Positions 18,435 to 27,586 of a stretch of DNA of 64,000 nt are shown here, one piece after another (position 1 is the stretch's first letter; each line of letters begins with the position of its first letter). Where the stretch lies: assembly GCA_963698165.1 (NCBI GenBank), contig CAVOPT010000004.1:620001-684000 (forward strand), in the 5' to 3' direction. The notes beneath the pieces were generated by a model. It did not search any database. It had not been told where the DNA came from and worked only from the letters and a program-made list of their open reading frames with translations. A program made the translations under genes and the position numbers. The stretch comes from JAAYUJ01 sp963698165. GTDB taxonomy: Bacteria; Desulfobacterota; Syntrophobacteria; Syntrophobacterales; Syntrophobacteraceae.

Positions 18435-19286
18435 ATGGGTAAATTTAAGGCAGTCATTGCGTTCTTTTTGGCGGTAGTGGTTGCGTTGGTGGCCACATCG
18501 ATCATATACCGCTGGGTGCAGACCAAGACGGCGGCACCGGTGTCAACCACGGCGAAAGAAGAAAAGGTCGTGAAAGTGGCCCTGGCTGCCCATGACCTCG
18601 CCAAGGGCACCAAGCTGACGCCGGGCGACATCAAGACGGTTTCTCTGCCTGAACAGGCAATCCCCGCGGCACATTTCAGCGACGCTTCCGCTCTCCAGGG
18701 ACGCGTTCTGATAGCTCAGGTCAGGGAAAGCGAGCCCATCACGGAATCCAAGCTGGCCCCCGTCAGCGTCACGACCGGCGGCGTTTCGGCCGTGGTGTCC
18801 CCGGGAAAGCGGGCCATCGCCGTGGCCGGGGACAAGGTCATAGGGCTCGCGGGCTTCATTCAGCCGGGAAACCGGGTGGACGTTCTCGTTACCCTTAAGA
18901 ATCCGGGAACCGAGAACTTCATCACAAAGGTCGTCCTTGAAAATATCCTGATTCTTGCGACAGGGACTCAGACGCTGAGTCTCTTCGACGGTAAACCGGG
19001 ACCTGTGGACGTATTCACCCTGGAAGTGACCCCGGATGAGGCGGAGAGATTGTCTCTTTCCGCCACCCAGGGAAAGCTCCATTTCGCTCTCCGCAACTTC
19101 ACCGATGAGGCGGATGTCACCACTCTGGGAACCACCGTCTCGGAGATTCTTGACGCTTACAGGCCCAGGATGAAACTGGTGAAGGAACCCGTGGTGAAGC
19201 CCTTGGCGGAAGTGAAAGAACCCCAGAGACGTGCAGTTGAAGTACAGACCATAAGAGGAACCAGTGTGAGCACACAGGCGTTCTAA
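18435..19286 (+). CDS. cpaB: Flp pilus assembly protein CpaB/RcpC
   Basis: A 283-residue protein with an N-terminal membrane anchor (VIAFFLAVVVALVATSIIY) and an SAF/AFP-like domain (VALAAHDLAKGTKLTPGDI), followed by GKRAIAV and GFIQPGNRVDVLVT, as in CpaB/RcpC proteins. It should be periplasmic and act with the secretin. Downstream of the prepilin peptidase, 13 bp past its reconstructed stop codon, as in typical tad loci. Intact. Confidence 0.87.
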   Translation: MGKFKAVIAFFLAVVVALVATSIIYRWVQTKTAAPVSTTAKEEKVVKVALAAHDLAKGTKLTPGDIKTVSLPEQAIPAAHFSDASALQGRVLIAQVRESEPITESKLAPVSVTTGGVSAVVSPGKRAIAVAGDKVIGLAGFIQPGNRVDVLVTLKNPGTENFITKVVLENILILATGTQTLSLFDGKPGPVDVFTLEVTPDEAERLSLSATQGKLHFALRNFTDEADVTTLGTTVSEILDAYRPRMKLVKEPVVKPLAEVKEPQRRAVEVQTIRGTSVSTQAF

Positions 19287-19345
19287 CGCCTCCCGTCACG
19301 GCTCCGCAAACAAGGATGGATCGTTGCGGTTGGGGTATTTGAAAC

Positions 19346-19370
19346 GGTAGCGCCGCCTTCCACGGCGGCG
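19346..19370 (+). repeat. Palindromic interspersed repeat, copy 1
   Basis: A GC-rich hairpin GCGCCGCC-TTCCAC-GGCGGCG in the gap between cpaB and the secretin gene. The same sequence in inverse orientation is at 23439-23463. The 318-bp gap holds no other visible feature. Confidence 0.7.
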
Positions 19371-19631
19371 TCACCCGAGACGTGTTGATCCGCGTGGAGG
19401 AAATGTCCCGGGACCTGTGAGTAGGGGCTGGAGAGAAGGGCAGGGGCTCGGGGCACCGATAGTGTATGGCAGGGGCTGAAAGGGGTATCCTGCTTCAAGA
19501 AGAACGTGGAGGGAGCCTTATACGGTTACTCAACAGGAATTAGTAGGGGGATGTCCGGATCCCTGGGTCTTCAGAGGGGCTGAAAGAAAAACGGAAGACA
19601 CGGGTTGCCGGAAGAGGAAAGGGGGGTTCTC

Positions 19632-21077
19632 GTGTGTGACCGATTTTGTTTCAGGACAAGCGTTGTTATTTTTTTGTCTCTTGGAGCCCTGGTGTTCCTT
19701 TGGCTTTCGGAATGCGGGGCGGCAGGCAGTGCACAGAAGGTAGTCTCCAGCAAGGCCGCGCAAAAGATCAACGTGGAAGTCGGAAAGTCGGTCGTTGTGC
19801 AGACGTCGCAGCCCGTTTCCAGGGTGTCCATAGCGGCTCCTGCCGTTGCCGACTTTATTCTCCTCTCGCCCTACCAGATCTACGTCACCGGGAAAGGCCC
19901 CGGAGCTACGAACATGACGCTCTGGGGAACGGACGACAAGATTTCGGCCATCTACGACGTCGAATCCCTTCCCGATGTCTCCAGGATCATGACCAAGCTT
20001 CAGCAGGTGCTCCCGGAGGAGAAGAACATCCGGGTCCACGCCAGCCATGATTCCGTGACACTCACCGGAAAGGTCGGAAGCACCACCAGTGTGGCCCATG
20101 CCATGGCTGTCGCCGAAGCCTTCAACACCAGGCCGGACCAGAAAATCATCAACCTCCTTGAGGTGGGCGGCGTCCAGCAGGTGATGCTGGAAGTGAGGGT
20201 TGCGGAAATGTCCCGCGCCCTGGGCAGGCGCCTGGGGATCAATTTTGTTGCAGCCAGCAACGGAAGCATCGGGACCAGCCTCATCGGCAACCTTGGAACC
20301 ATCAATCAATTCACTGGCAGCGGAGCCGGGGGAACCCTGGACCTCAATTTCTCACAGGCCGTGAACACTCTCTTCCACATTGCGGGGGGGGAGTTCGCAT
20401 TCACCCAGTTCATGGATGCCCTCAAAGAGGAGGGGCTGGTCAAGGTCCTGGCCGAGCCTAATCTCATCACGTTGAGCGGGCAGGAGGCGACATTCCTTGC
20501 AGGCGGCGAATTTCCCGTCCCGGTCCCCCAGGGGCTGGGCACCGTCGCCATAGAATACAAGAAATTCGGCGTTGGTCTCTCTTTCACGCCCACGGTGCTG
20601 AGCGACCGGAAAATGAACATCAAGGTCCAGCCTGAGGTCTCCGACCTTGACGCCAGTACGGGCACCGTTATCCAGGGGACTGCCGTGCCGGGCATCATCA
20701 CCAGAAGGGTCACGACGACGATCGAGCTCGCGGACGGGCAAAGCTTCGCCATTGCCGGGCTTCTTCGGGACTCGGTGAGGGAAACGGTCTCCAAGTTTCC
20801 CTTTCTTGGGGAAATCCCGATTCTCGGTGCCATGTTCAGGAGCACTTCATACCAGAGAAACGAGACGGAACTGATTGTAATCGTTACGCCGCACCTGGTC
20901 AAACCCCTGGATATGGCCAAGCAGAAACTGCCGACGGACGACTACATCGATCCGACGGATGCCGAGTTCTACCTGTTGGGGCTTTTGAAGGGCCGCTGCG
21001 TGTCGGCTCCCCAATCGCCACTGAGGCTGAAAGGGACGATGGAGGGCGAGTTCGGCCATGCCGTGCCGAAGTACTGA
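19632..21077 (+). CDS. cpaC: Flp pilus secretin CpaC/RcpA
   Basis: About 481 residues from GTG 19632, which has GGGGGG 6-8 nt upstream; a TTG at 19605 lengthens it by nine residues. Signal-like segment FLSLGALVFLWLSECGAAG, then an N-terminal domain (INVEVGKSVVVQTSQPVSRVSI) and a BON-like part, ending in the secretin domain: VEVRVAEMSR-type motif (LEVRVAEMSRALGRRLGIN), VKVLAEPNLITLSGQEATFLAGGEFP and TELIVIVTPHLVKP. It forms the outer-membrane pore of the Tad apparatus. Confidence 0.9.
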   Translation: MCDRFCFRTSVVIFLSLGALVFLWLSECGAAGSAQKVVSSKAAQKINVEVGKSVVVQTSQPVSRVSIAAPAVADFILLSPYQIYVTGKGPGATNMTLWGTDDKISAIYDVESLPDVSRIMTKLQQVLPEEKNIRVHASHDSVTLTGKVGSTTSVAHAMAVAEAFNTRPDQKIINLLEVGGVQQVMLEVRVAEMSRALGRRLGINFVAASNGSIGTSLIGNLGTINQFTGSGAGGTLDLNFSQAVNTLFHIAGGEFAFTQFMDALKEEGLVKVLAEPNLITLSGQEATFLAGGEFPVPVPQGLGTVAIEYKKFGVGLSFTPTVLSDRKMNIKVQPEVSDLDASTGTVIQGTAVPGIITRRVTTTIELADGQSFAIAGLLRDSVRETVSKFPFLGEIPILGAMFRSTSYQRNETELIVIVTPHLVKPLDMAKQKLPTDDYIDPTDAEFYLLGLLKGRCVSAPQSPLRLKGTMEGEFGHAVPKY

Positions 21078-21170
21078 TGGGTGCTCATCCGCACATTTTG
21101 TTGTGCGAATGGGCTTGAACGGCTCTACCCCTGTTTTTGAGATGATATGTGCCGTGAGAGGAGGGGCAAT

Positions 21171-21494
21171 ATGAAAGCAAGGTTCTTGATGCTCGTGCCG
21201 CTGGCGCTGATCCTGCTCAGTTCTCCTGTCCTGTCGGATTCCTATGGTCCCTATTTCCCCTGCGATTGTCCTCAGAGGGACACATACGGCGACGCGTTCA
21301 GGATGGCGAGGGACAGCCAGATTCTGAACCCGGATGCCGGTTTGAACCTTGAACCCGTGGAAGGGCTCGATGGGCCGGCTGCCGAGAGAGTCTACGGCAA
21401 CTACCTCGAGGGGTTCAAGAAGAAGGGGGGCGGGGGCGGCGGCGGGACCGTTGGCTTCGTTCCCTTGATCACCGGCGCGGGTATGGGGCCGTGA
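21171..21494 (+). CDS. Small secreted protein with poly-Gly tail
   Basis: A 107-residue protein from ATG 21171 with GGAGG upstream. A signal peptide MKARFLMLVPLALILLSSPV ends before SDSYG. It has two Cys (FPCDCP) and a Gly-rich stretch (KKKGGGGGGG) near the C terminus. It sits between the secretin and the RAYT gene. I do not recognise the family; periplasmic location is likely. Confidence 0.6.
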   Translation: MKARFLMLVPLALILLSSPVLSDSYGPYFPCDCPQRDTYGDAFRMARDSQILNPDAGLNLEPVEGLDGPAAERVYGNYLEGFKKKGGGGGGGTVGFVPLITGAGMGP

Positions 21495-21540
21495 TGATGA
21501 CATGAGTCATGCACGGTGGCTGCCCGTCAGCAGCCCTTAG

Positions 21541-21710
21541 CCTGGCTTCAGATTAGGACCCGTAGCCTAGCTTTCAAATTAGGACCCGTAGCCTGGCTTC
21601 AAATTAGGACCCGTAGCCTAGCTTCAAATTAGGACCCGTAGCCTAGCTTCAAATTAGGACCCGTAGCCTAGCTTCAAATTAGGACCCGTAGCCTAGCCCC
21701 TTGTGGGCGA
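21541..21710. repeat. 25-bp tandem array ending in a REP core
   Basis: Six tandem copies of a unit of about 25 bp with core TTAGGACCCGTAGCC and the linker TAGCTTCAAA, with one base inserted in one copy. The array ends at 21688-21709 in GTAGCCTAGCCCCTTGTGGG, the reverse complement of the REP core. Part of each unit (GTAGCCTAG) is the REP end itself, so the array seems to have grown from a REP. Confidence 0.85.
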
Positions 21711-21744
21711 TTGAGCGAAGTGCGGTCCATGGGGGCGAAAAACG

Positions 21745-22227
21745 ATGCCATGGAACAAACCGTATGTCCCCGCTGCGAATCAGCGGCTCGCTCCTGAACT
21801 GTACGCCCGCACAAATCATGTGTGCTTCATCACCATCCGAGCCCACAATAACCAGTCTCCTTTTGTAGAGCCTGGTCTGAACAGACTGGTACTGGATGTT
21901 TTGAGAGAGGAGCAGGAACGGTGGAGCTGCGCCGTATTCACGTATTGCTTGATGCCCGATCATCTCCATTTTCTTGTGAGCTCTAAAGTGAATGGCAATT
22001 CAGTTCTCGAGTTCACCAATCGATACAAGGGCAAGGCGACGAACCGAAGTTGGTCGGCAGGATGGCATGGTAAACTCTGGCAGCCCCGCTACTACGATCA
22101 CATCGTCCGCGGGGAAGAAGATTTGTACGAAATAGCCCGATATATTCTGAACAACCCTGTTCGCAAGAGCCTGAGTTCATGCTCTGAGGACTGGGCATGG
22201 AGCGGACACATGAACCCATTGCCGTGA
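21745..22227 (+). CDS. REP-associated tyrosine transposase (RAYT)
   Basis: A 160-residue Y1-type transposase, the TnpA_REP group. Visible features are CFITIRAH near the N terminus, the HUH motif in LMPDHLHFLV, and WQPRYYDHIVRGEEDLYEIARYILNNPV, where the catalytic tyrosine and the following helix lie. RAYTs are single-copy, domesticated IS200/IS605 relatives that act on REP sequences. Here inverted REP copies flank the gene (21688-21709 and 22313-22334), and two further copies lie nearby. Intact start and end. Confidence 0.87.
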   Translation: MPWNKPYVPAANQRLAPELYARTNHVCFITIRAHNNQSPFVEPGLNRLVLDVLREEQERWSCAVFTYCLMPDHLHFLVSSKVNGNSVLEFTNRYKGKATNRSWSAGWHGKLWQPRYYDHIVRGEEDLYEIARYILNNPVRKSLSSCSEDWAWSGHMNPLP

Positions 22228-22312
22228 TGTTCAAAGGATGGGTGCGGCCAAGCCTGAATGAGCGGTATGGATGGGCGAGTTCAAAATGACTTCGGAGAAC
22301 TTCCAAAGCTCC

Positions 22313-22429
22313 GCCCACAAGGGGCTAGACTACACGTTGTTTGCCGATTGTGTCGCCCACAAGGGGCTAGACTACACGTTGATTTGCCCGACGCCCGACG
22401 TTGTTTGATCGACGCCCGACGTTGTTCGC
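22313..22429 (+). repeat. REP copies on the right side of the RAYT
   Basis: Two direct copies of CACAAGGGGCTAGACTAC lie at about 22313-22342 and 22355-22383, both oriented opposite to the left-hand REP copy. A direct duplication of CGACGCCCGACGTTGTT follows at 22389-22429. The remaining intergenic sequence up to the TadE gene at 22934 (about 500 bp) shows no gene. Confidence 0.75.
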
Positions 22430-22933
22430 GGGATGCCTGTAATTCCTTGGCGTCCAAGGCCGGGTCACGGTTTGCCAACTGCGTTGACACCGATGGAATG
22501 AAGCGAGACATCCGGTAATATGGCCAATTGTGATTCCCGTCCCGCCTCGAGAGAGGATTGGAATGATGAATGTTCGAATTCGATCTTGAGCAAATTGGCG
22601 GACGGTCTGGTTGATTCAAAATGGAGATTTTCCATCCTCGAGGTTTTTTCTAAGAACTTTTCTCTCCGGCAATCCGCTGGTATACTCACCAAGAATTGCA
22701 GTCCGTTCTCCTTTGCGGGCCTGAACCCTCGAGGATCAGGCCGGACAATGCCTGTGCGACTGCGCAGGCTTTCGCATTTCGCAGGGCGATGGATTTTGCC
22801 CGAACTCCGGTTGCATGCTCACCCCGGCACTGCTTAAATTTGGCGGGGGGCTCATTCGAACACGAAGCCTGAGAGGAGATGGAGAGTTGACGGGTCGAAT
22901 TTCAGGGATGACGGGACCCCCAGAAAAGGCTTC

Positions 22934-23386
22934 TTGGGAGGGGAGCGGGGCGGGGCGATGCTGGAGTTCGCCATCATCCTCCCTGCGTTAATGGTGATTC
23001 TTTTCTTCATCGTGGAATTCGCGTTGATCATGTATGACAAGGCGGTGATCACCAACGCCAGCCGTGAAGGGGCACGCCTTGCCAGCCTTTACTTACCTTC
23101 AAGTGATCCAGGCGACCGAAGGTCTGATGCACAGATCCAAACGGCTGTGAGGGATTACGCCGCAAACCTGCTCATCACTTTCGGGAATGATTCCCTGCAG
23201 CTTTCCGACATTCAGGTCGTTCGGGAACAGGATGCATCCGGACAATGGGTTGGAAAGGTGATCGTGAGCTATCAATACGGGTTTATGGTCCTTCCCAATC
23301 TTCTGAACAGTGTCATCGGTTCGGTGCCTCTCACGGCGGTCACGGTGATGCGGGATGAGAATCAGACGGCTCCAAGCGGGTCGTGA
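22934..23386 (+). CDS. TadE-like pilus assembly protein
   Basis: About 150 residues, starting at TTG 22934 with AAAAGG upstream; the frame is open back to 22838 without an ATG, so the start is uncertain. The N-terminal part RGGAMLEFAIILPALMVILFF is the prepilin-like hydrophobic segment of TadE/TadF minor pilins, followed by NASREGARLASLY, typical of the family. It is upstream of the degenerate TadG-like gene. Confidence 0.8.
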   Translation: MGGERGGAMLEFAIILPALMVILFFIVEFALIMYDKAVITNASREGARLASLYLPSSDPGDRRSDAQIQTAVRDYAANLLITFGNDSLQLSDIQVVREQDASGQWVGKVIVSYQYGFMVLPNLLNSVIGSVPLTAVTVMRDENQTAPSGS

Positions 23387-23438
23387 GAAGAGTGGTGGAG
23401 GAGCCACTATCGTTTGTCCATCTTGAGGATAATGATGG

Positions 23439-23463
23439 CGCCGCCGTGGAAGGCGGCGCTACC
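23439..23463 (-). repeat. Palindromic interspersed repeat, copy 2
   Basis: CGCCGCCGTGGAAGGCGGCG plus CTACC: the exact reverse complement of 19346-19370, in the gap between the TadE gene and the TadG-like gene. Confidence 0.75.
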
Positions 23464-23492
23464 ATACACGGCATGAGCCTGGAGAAAAGAAC

Positions 23493-24925
23493 ATGATAGG
23501 GCAGAGCAGCCGCTTCTTCGGAAGACTCGGAGACGACCAGGGTGCAATCATTGGCGTGCTCGCTATCCTGATGGTGGTGGTGCTCGGCTTTGTCGCTCTC
23601 GCTGTGGATATCGGACATCTCTACATGGTGCGAAATGAGCTCCAGAACGCAGCCGACGCCGGTGCACTCGCCGGAGCAAGAGAACTGTACAACGATAATG
23701 GAACTCAGGTGAACGTGGGTGCAAACCAGGCGGCCTACGACACCGCCACTTCCAACAAGGCGAGTGTCTTCCCGAGCGGGTGGAGTGCGGTTCAACTGGA
23801 CTGGACGAGCGGAACAAACGACGGGGGTGTTCAGCGGGGACACTACAACTATGTCAACGGGCGTGTTCACCCCCAACGCCGCCCTCGATCCGGTTGACCT
23901 CGCAGGTCGGGACCGAGGCGAATTTGAATGCGGACACGAATTTCGTCAACGCGGTGAAGGTCATCACGCGCACTTCGACGCGCTCTTTGTTCGCGAGTTT
24001 CCTGCGTGTCTCCACCTCCGACCTTTCCGCGGAGGCGATAGCCTATATCGGCTTTGCCAAGGAGCTCAATCCGCGCGATGTGGACCAGCCCATCGCCGTA
24101 TGCCAGGATTGGCTTAATCCAGCCGACTATCTCGAACCCATGCAACAATTGTCCCAACAACAATTACTGGATGGTTCCGGACAGCGCCGGTCAAATCGCA
24201 CGATGGATCACTCTCGATCAGGACCCACTGAACGATATTTCGTGCGGGGCAACACTTGACGGGAATCCGCAACAGTTGTCTTTTGATGATTCCATGAACA
24301 TTGCGGCAAAATAGCGGAGCAATCCTTCTGCTTTCAATGCGTTTCGGGATCAGAACTGGCGAAGCAATTTACGTTGTGCGATGAATGACTCAGACAACGA
24401 TGGAATCAGGGATGCACCCATTGACTCAGAACTAACAATAGGATTCCCGATAGACCATGGGAACTCACTCTGCCCGTCATCGATTGCGCAGGCAACCCAA
24501 TGTCGACCCCTCCTCTGGGCAGGGTCAAGGTCGAGATCATCTGGATCACGCCCGTCCGATCCGGGGTCTGTGCATGACACGCCATACATAATGTACGACG
24601 AGACGTCCGGATCTAGTGCATGGAGATGCACAGATCCAGTGCCGTTGCAAGTTCGTTTATTCTGCTGGATCGCTACTAGTGACAATTGCAGATGGTGCTC
24701 CTTCGCACAGCATTTTGGATTTCGGGATTCTACTGGTATAACTCTTGATGACTGCACTGCAATCCGCCATCTCAACCGGATCTACAAAATGTCATGTTCA
24801 TCAAGCCATTGTGCGAAACCGTCAATGGTACACTTCAGCCTGTCCGTCCAACCACTGGAAGCACAGGCAGCCAAATTTACGGCCAACGTGGCCAGCTCGC
24901 GAAATACCCCGTGCTCGTCAAATGA
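23493..24925 (+). pseudogene. TadG-like pilus protein, degenerate
   Basis: The 5' part is in one frame: GAIIGVLAILMVVVLGFVALAVDIGH (TadE/G membrane segment), then NELQNAADAGALAGARELY. At about 23862 the reading frame must change by one base to keep GVFTPNAALDPV, and again at about 23899 to keep TSQVGTEANLNADTNFVN. A third change is needed near 24140 to reach CNNCPNNNYWMVPDSAGQ. LPVIDCAGNPMSTPPLGR and the characteristic C-terminal LAKYPVLVK, ending in TGA at 24923-24925, are also recognisable, separated by stop codons. At least four lesions separate the pieces, so the gene is inactive rather than mis-sequenced once. Confidence 0.8.
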
Positions 24926-24952
24926 ACGGAATTTCCTTATAAGGATGATCTC

Positions 24953-26146
24953 TTGCCACTCAATGCGATCCCAGTTCGACTGCAGTTGAAGACCGATGGA
25001 GCGAAAAAAGTTTTGGAGAAGGCCGTCCGTTCCCTCAAGGATTTTCAACTTCGCAGTTCCGGGGAACAGATAAGCGCCGAGTTGCTCATTCTGGAAATCG
25101 GAGACAACCCGGAAGGCGATTTTCAGCTTGTCCATGACCTTCTCAGCACGAACGCCGTGAGCGAGGTTTTCATCACTTCGTCCAACTCGGATCCTTCCCT
25201 TCTCGTCCAGGCCCTGCGGTCCGGGGCGCGGGAATTCTTCTCCCAGCCCATCCAGGAGACCGAGGTGGTCCAGGCTCTGGAGAGGTTCAAGACGCGCAGG
25301 GACCAGGTCAGGGAGGAGCGCCGGCCCCACAAAAAGGGCAAGGTCATTGATCTGGTCGGAAGCAAGGGGGGAGTGGGAAACACGACCCTCGCCGTAAACC
25401 TGGCTGCAAGCCTGGCCGCGGAAGGCGGGAAAACGAAGGTCGCCCTCATCGATATGAACCTGCTCTTCGGAGAGGTGCCTCTTTTTCTCGACATTGTGCC
25501 GGCCTACAACTGGGGTGAGATTGCCAAGAACATCTCGCGCCTCGATTCCACGTTCCTCATGAGCGTGCTCTATGAGCATTCCACCAAGGTTTTTGTCCTG
25601 CCCTCTCCCAACCACTTGAGGGGCCATTTCGAGGCGACACCTGAAGTCATTGAACGGCTCCTGGATCTCATGAGGAGGGTTTTCGATTTTATCCTGGTTG
25701 ACTCGGGGCAAATCACCGACGAAATCTCCATGAAGATCCTGGAAATGGCGGACATGGTTCTTCTTACCGCCATCATGAGCCTTCCCTGTCTGACCAACGT
25801 TTCACGTCTTCTCAAACTTTTCTACGATTTGGGATACCCTCAGGAAGATCTCGTCAGGATCGTCATAAACCGGCATATAAAATCCTCCGATATTTCTCTC
25901 AAGGATGCCGAGAAAAGTGTTGGTAAAAAGATCTTCTGGACGATACCCAATGACTTCAGCCTGACCATGTCCGCCATCAACCAGGGAAAACCCCTGGTGG
26001 AGCTTGGAGCGAATTCGCCTGTAGCCAGGAGCATCAGGGAGTTGGCAGACACCCTCGTGGATCGCGAATGCGTTCCCTTGAAAAGCGGCTCCTTCTTGAC
26101 CAGACTCCTGGGAAAAAGGCTGCCAGTCAAGGCCCGGAGGCTTTAA
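24953..26146 (+). CDS. CpaE/TadZ-type ATPase
   Basis: A 397-residue protein. It starts at TTG 24953 with AAGGATG upstream. After a receiver-like N-terminal domain (FITSSNSDPSLLVQALRSG) comes a MinD/ParA-like ATPase: a deviant Walker A KGGVGNTT, then LIDMNLLFGEVP and FDFILVDSG. TadZ/CpaE proteins localise the Tad apparatus to a cell pole. It overlaps neither neighbour and is followed after 3 bp by the CpaF gene. Confidence 0.87.
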   Translation: MPLNAIPVRLQLKTDGAKKVLEKAVRSLKDFQLRSSGEQISAELLILEIGDNPEGDFQLVHDLLSTNAVSEVFITSSNSDPSLLVQALRSGAREFFSQPIQETEVVQALERFKTRRDQVREERRPHKKGKVIDLVGSKGGVGNTTLAVNLAASLAAEGGKTKVALIDMNLLFGEVPLFLDIVPAYNWGEIAKNISRLDSTFLMSVLYEHSTKVFVLPSPNHLRGHFEATPEVIERLLDLMRRVFDFILVDSGQITDEISMKILEMADMVLLTAIMSLPCLTNVSRLLKLFYDLGYPQEDLVRIVINRHIKSSDISLKDAEKSVGKKIFWTIPNDFSLTMSAINQGKPLVELGANSPVARSIRELADTLVDRECVPLKSGSFLTRLLGKRLPVKARRL

Positions 26147-26149
26147 AGC

Positions 26150-27565
26150 ATGATCAACATTTTGAATCGACCAGCAAAGGGAAGTGGAAAGGGAGGTGGC
26201 CGGTCATTACCGAACCCGCCTGCCTCCCCCATGGTCTCCAAGGGCTCAGAGGAGCTGCTGGGGACGCCGGCAAGAAGAAGAGAGGTCGTCGGCAACGATT
26301 ACTATGAGCTGAAGACGCGGATTCACGATCGACTCATCGACCTCATGGACCTCTCGCTCCTCGATTCCTTCGACGAGGCTACCCTTGCCCCACAGATCAG
26401 AAGGCTGGTGGAACAGATTCTGCGGGAGGAGGAAAACCGGGTACCCTTGAACCTGGGCGAACGGGAAAAACTTTTCAGGGAGATTCAAGACGAGGTGTTC
26501 GGACTCGGGCCGCTGGAACCTTTTCTGCAGGACCCCACCGTTTCTGACATCCTGGTCAATAGCTACAATCATATCTACGTGGAGCGCTTCGGCAAGCTCG
26601 AAATCAGCGAGGCCCGGTTCAAGGACGATATGCATCTGCGGAAGATCATCGACAAGATCGTTTCCGCCGTGGGGAGGCGAATAGACGAGTCCTCGCCCAT
26701 GGTGGACGCAAGACTTGCCGACGGATCGCGGGTGAACGCCATCATACCTCCCCTGGCACTGGACGGATCCGTCCTTTCCATCCGCAGGTTCTCCAGGGAC
26801 CCGTTGGAACTCGAGGATCTCATCACCCTCAGTACCATTACGTCGGAAATCGCGGAGGTCCTCAAGGGGATCGTCAGAGCGAAACTCAATGTTCTCATCT
26901 CGGGCGGGACGGGAAGCGGCAAGACGACTCTTCTCAACGTTCTTTCCCGGTTCATTCCCAACGACGAACGGATCATCACCATCGAGGATGCGGCGGAACT
27001 GCAGATGAAGCAGGAGCACATTGTTCGGCTCGAAACCCGGCCCCCCAACATAGAGGGGAAGGGAGAGGTCACCCAGCGGGACCTGGTGCGGAACAGTCTG
27101 CGCATGCGGCCCGATCGGATCATCGTGGGGGAGGTGAGAGGCCAGGAGTCGTTCGACATGCTTCAGGCCATGAACACGGGCCACGAGGGGAGTCTGACGA
27201 CCATTCACGCCAACTCGCCACGGGATGCCCTCATGCGGCTCGAGACCATGGTTGCCATGACGGGCATGGAAATCCCGAGCGAATTCATGAGAAGGTACAT
27301 CAGTTCCGCCCTCGACGTCGTGATCCAGGTGGGGCGTCTTGCGGACGGCAGCCGGAAAGTGTTGAGCATGCAGGAAATCATGGGAATGGAAGGGAGCATG
27401 GTGACCCTTCAGGAGATTTTCGGCTTCCAACAGTCGGGGGTGGATGACGACGGAAGGATCCTGGGAAAGTTCAAGGCATGCGGGATCAGGCCCAAGTTCA
27501 CGGAAAAATTTCAGATCATGGGCATCCCGCTCCCCAAGGGGATCTTTGAATCGAGAGCACTTTAG
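26150..27565 (+). CDS. cpaF: Tad secretion ATPase CpaF/TadA
   Basis: A 471-residue type II/IV secretion ATPase. Walker A GGTGSGKTT (about residue 250), Walker B-region RPDRIIVGEVRGQE, and the His-box segment GHEGSLTTIHAN are all present. It powers pilin polymerisation together with the TadB/TadC membrane proteins, whose genes follow. Intact. Confidence 0.92.
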   Translation: MINILNRPAKGSGKGGGRSLPNPPASPMVSKGSEELLGTPARRREVVGNDYYELKTRIHDRLIDLMDLSLLDSFDEATLAPQIRRLVEQILREEENRVPLNLGEREKLFREIQDEVFGLGPLEPFLQDPTVSDILVNSYNHIYVERFGKLEISEARFKDDMHLRKIIDKIVSAVGRRIDESSPMVDARLADGSRVNAIIPPLALDGSVLSIRRFSRDPLELEDLITLSTITSEIAEVLKGIVRAKLNVLISGGTGSGKTTLLNVLSRFIPNDERIITIEDAAELQMKQEHIVRLETRPPNIEGKGEVTQRDLVRNSLRMRPDRIIVGEVRGQESFDMLQAMNTGHEGSLTTIHANSPRDALMRLETMVAMTGMEIPSEFMRRYISSALDVVIQVGRLADGSRKVLSMQEIMGMEGSMVTLQEIFGFQQSGVDDDGRILGKFKACGIRPKFTEKFQIMGIPLPKGIFESRAL

Positions 27566-27586
27566 GGATAGGCGTCAAGGAAAACA

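Noticed and set aside
21541..21710. CRISPR array from the 25-bp tandem copies
   Set aside because: There are no unique spacers; the units follow each other directly.
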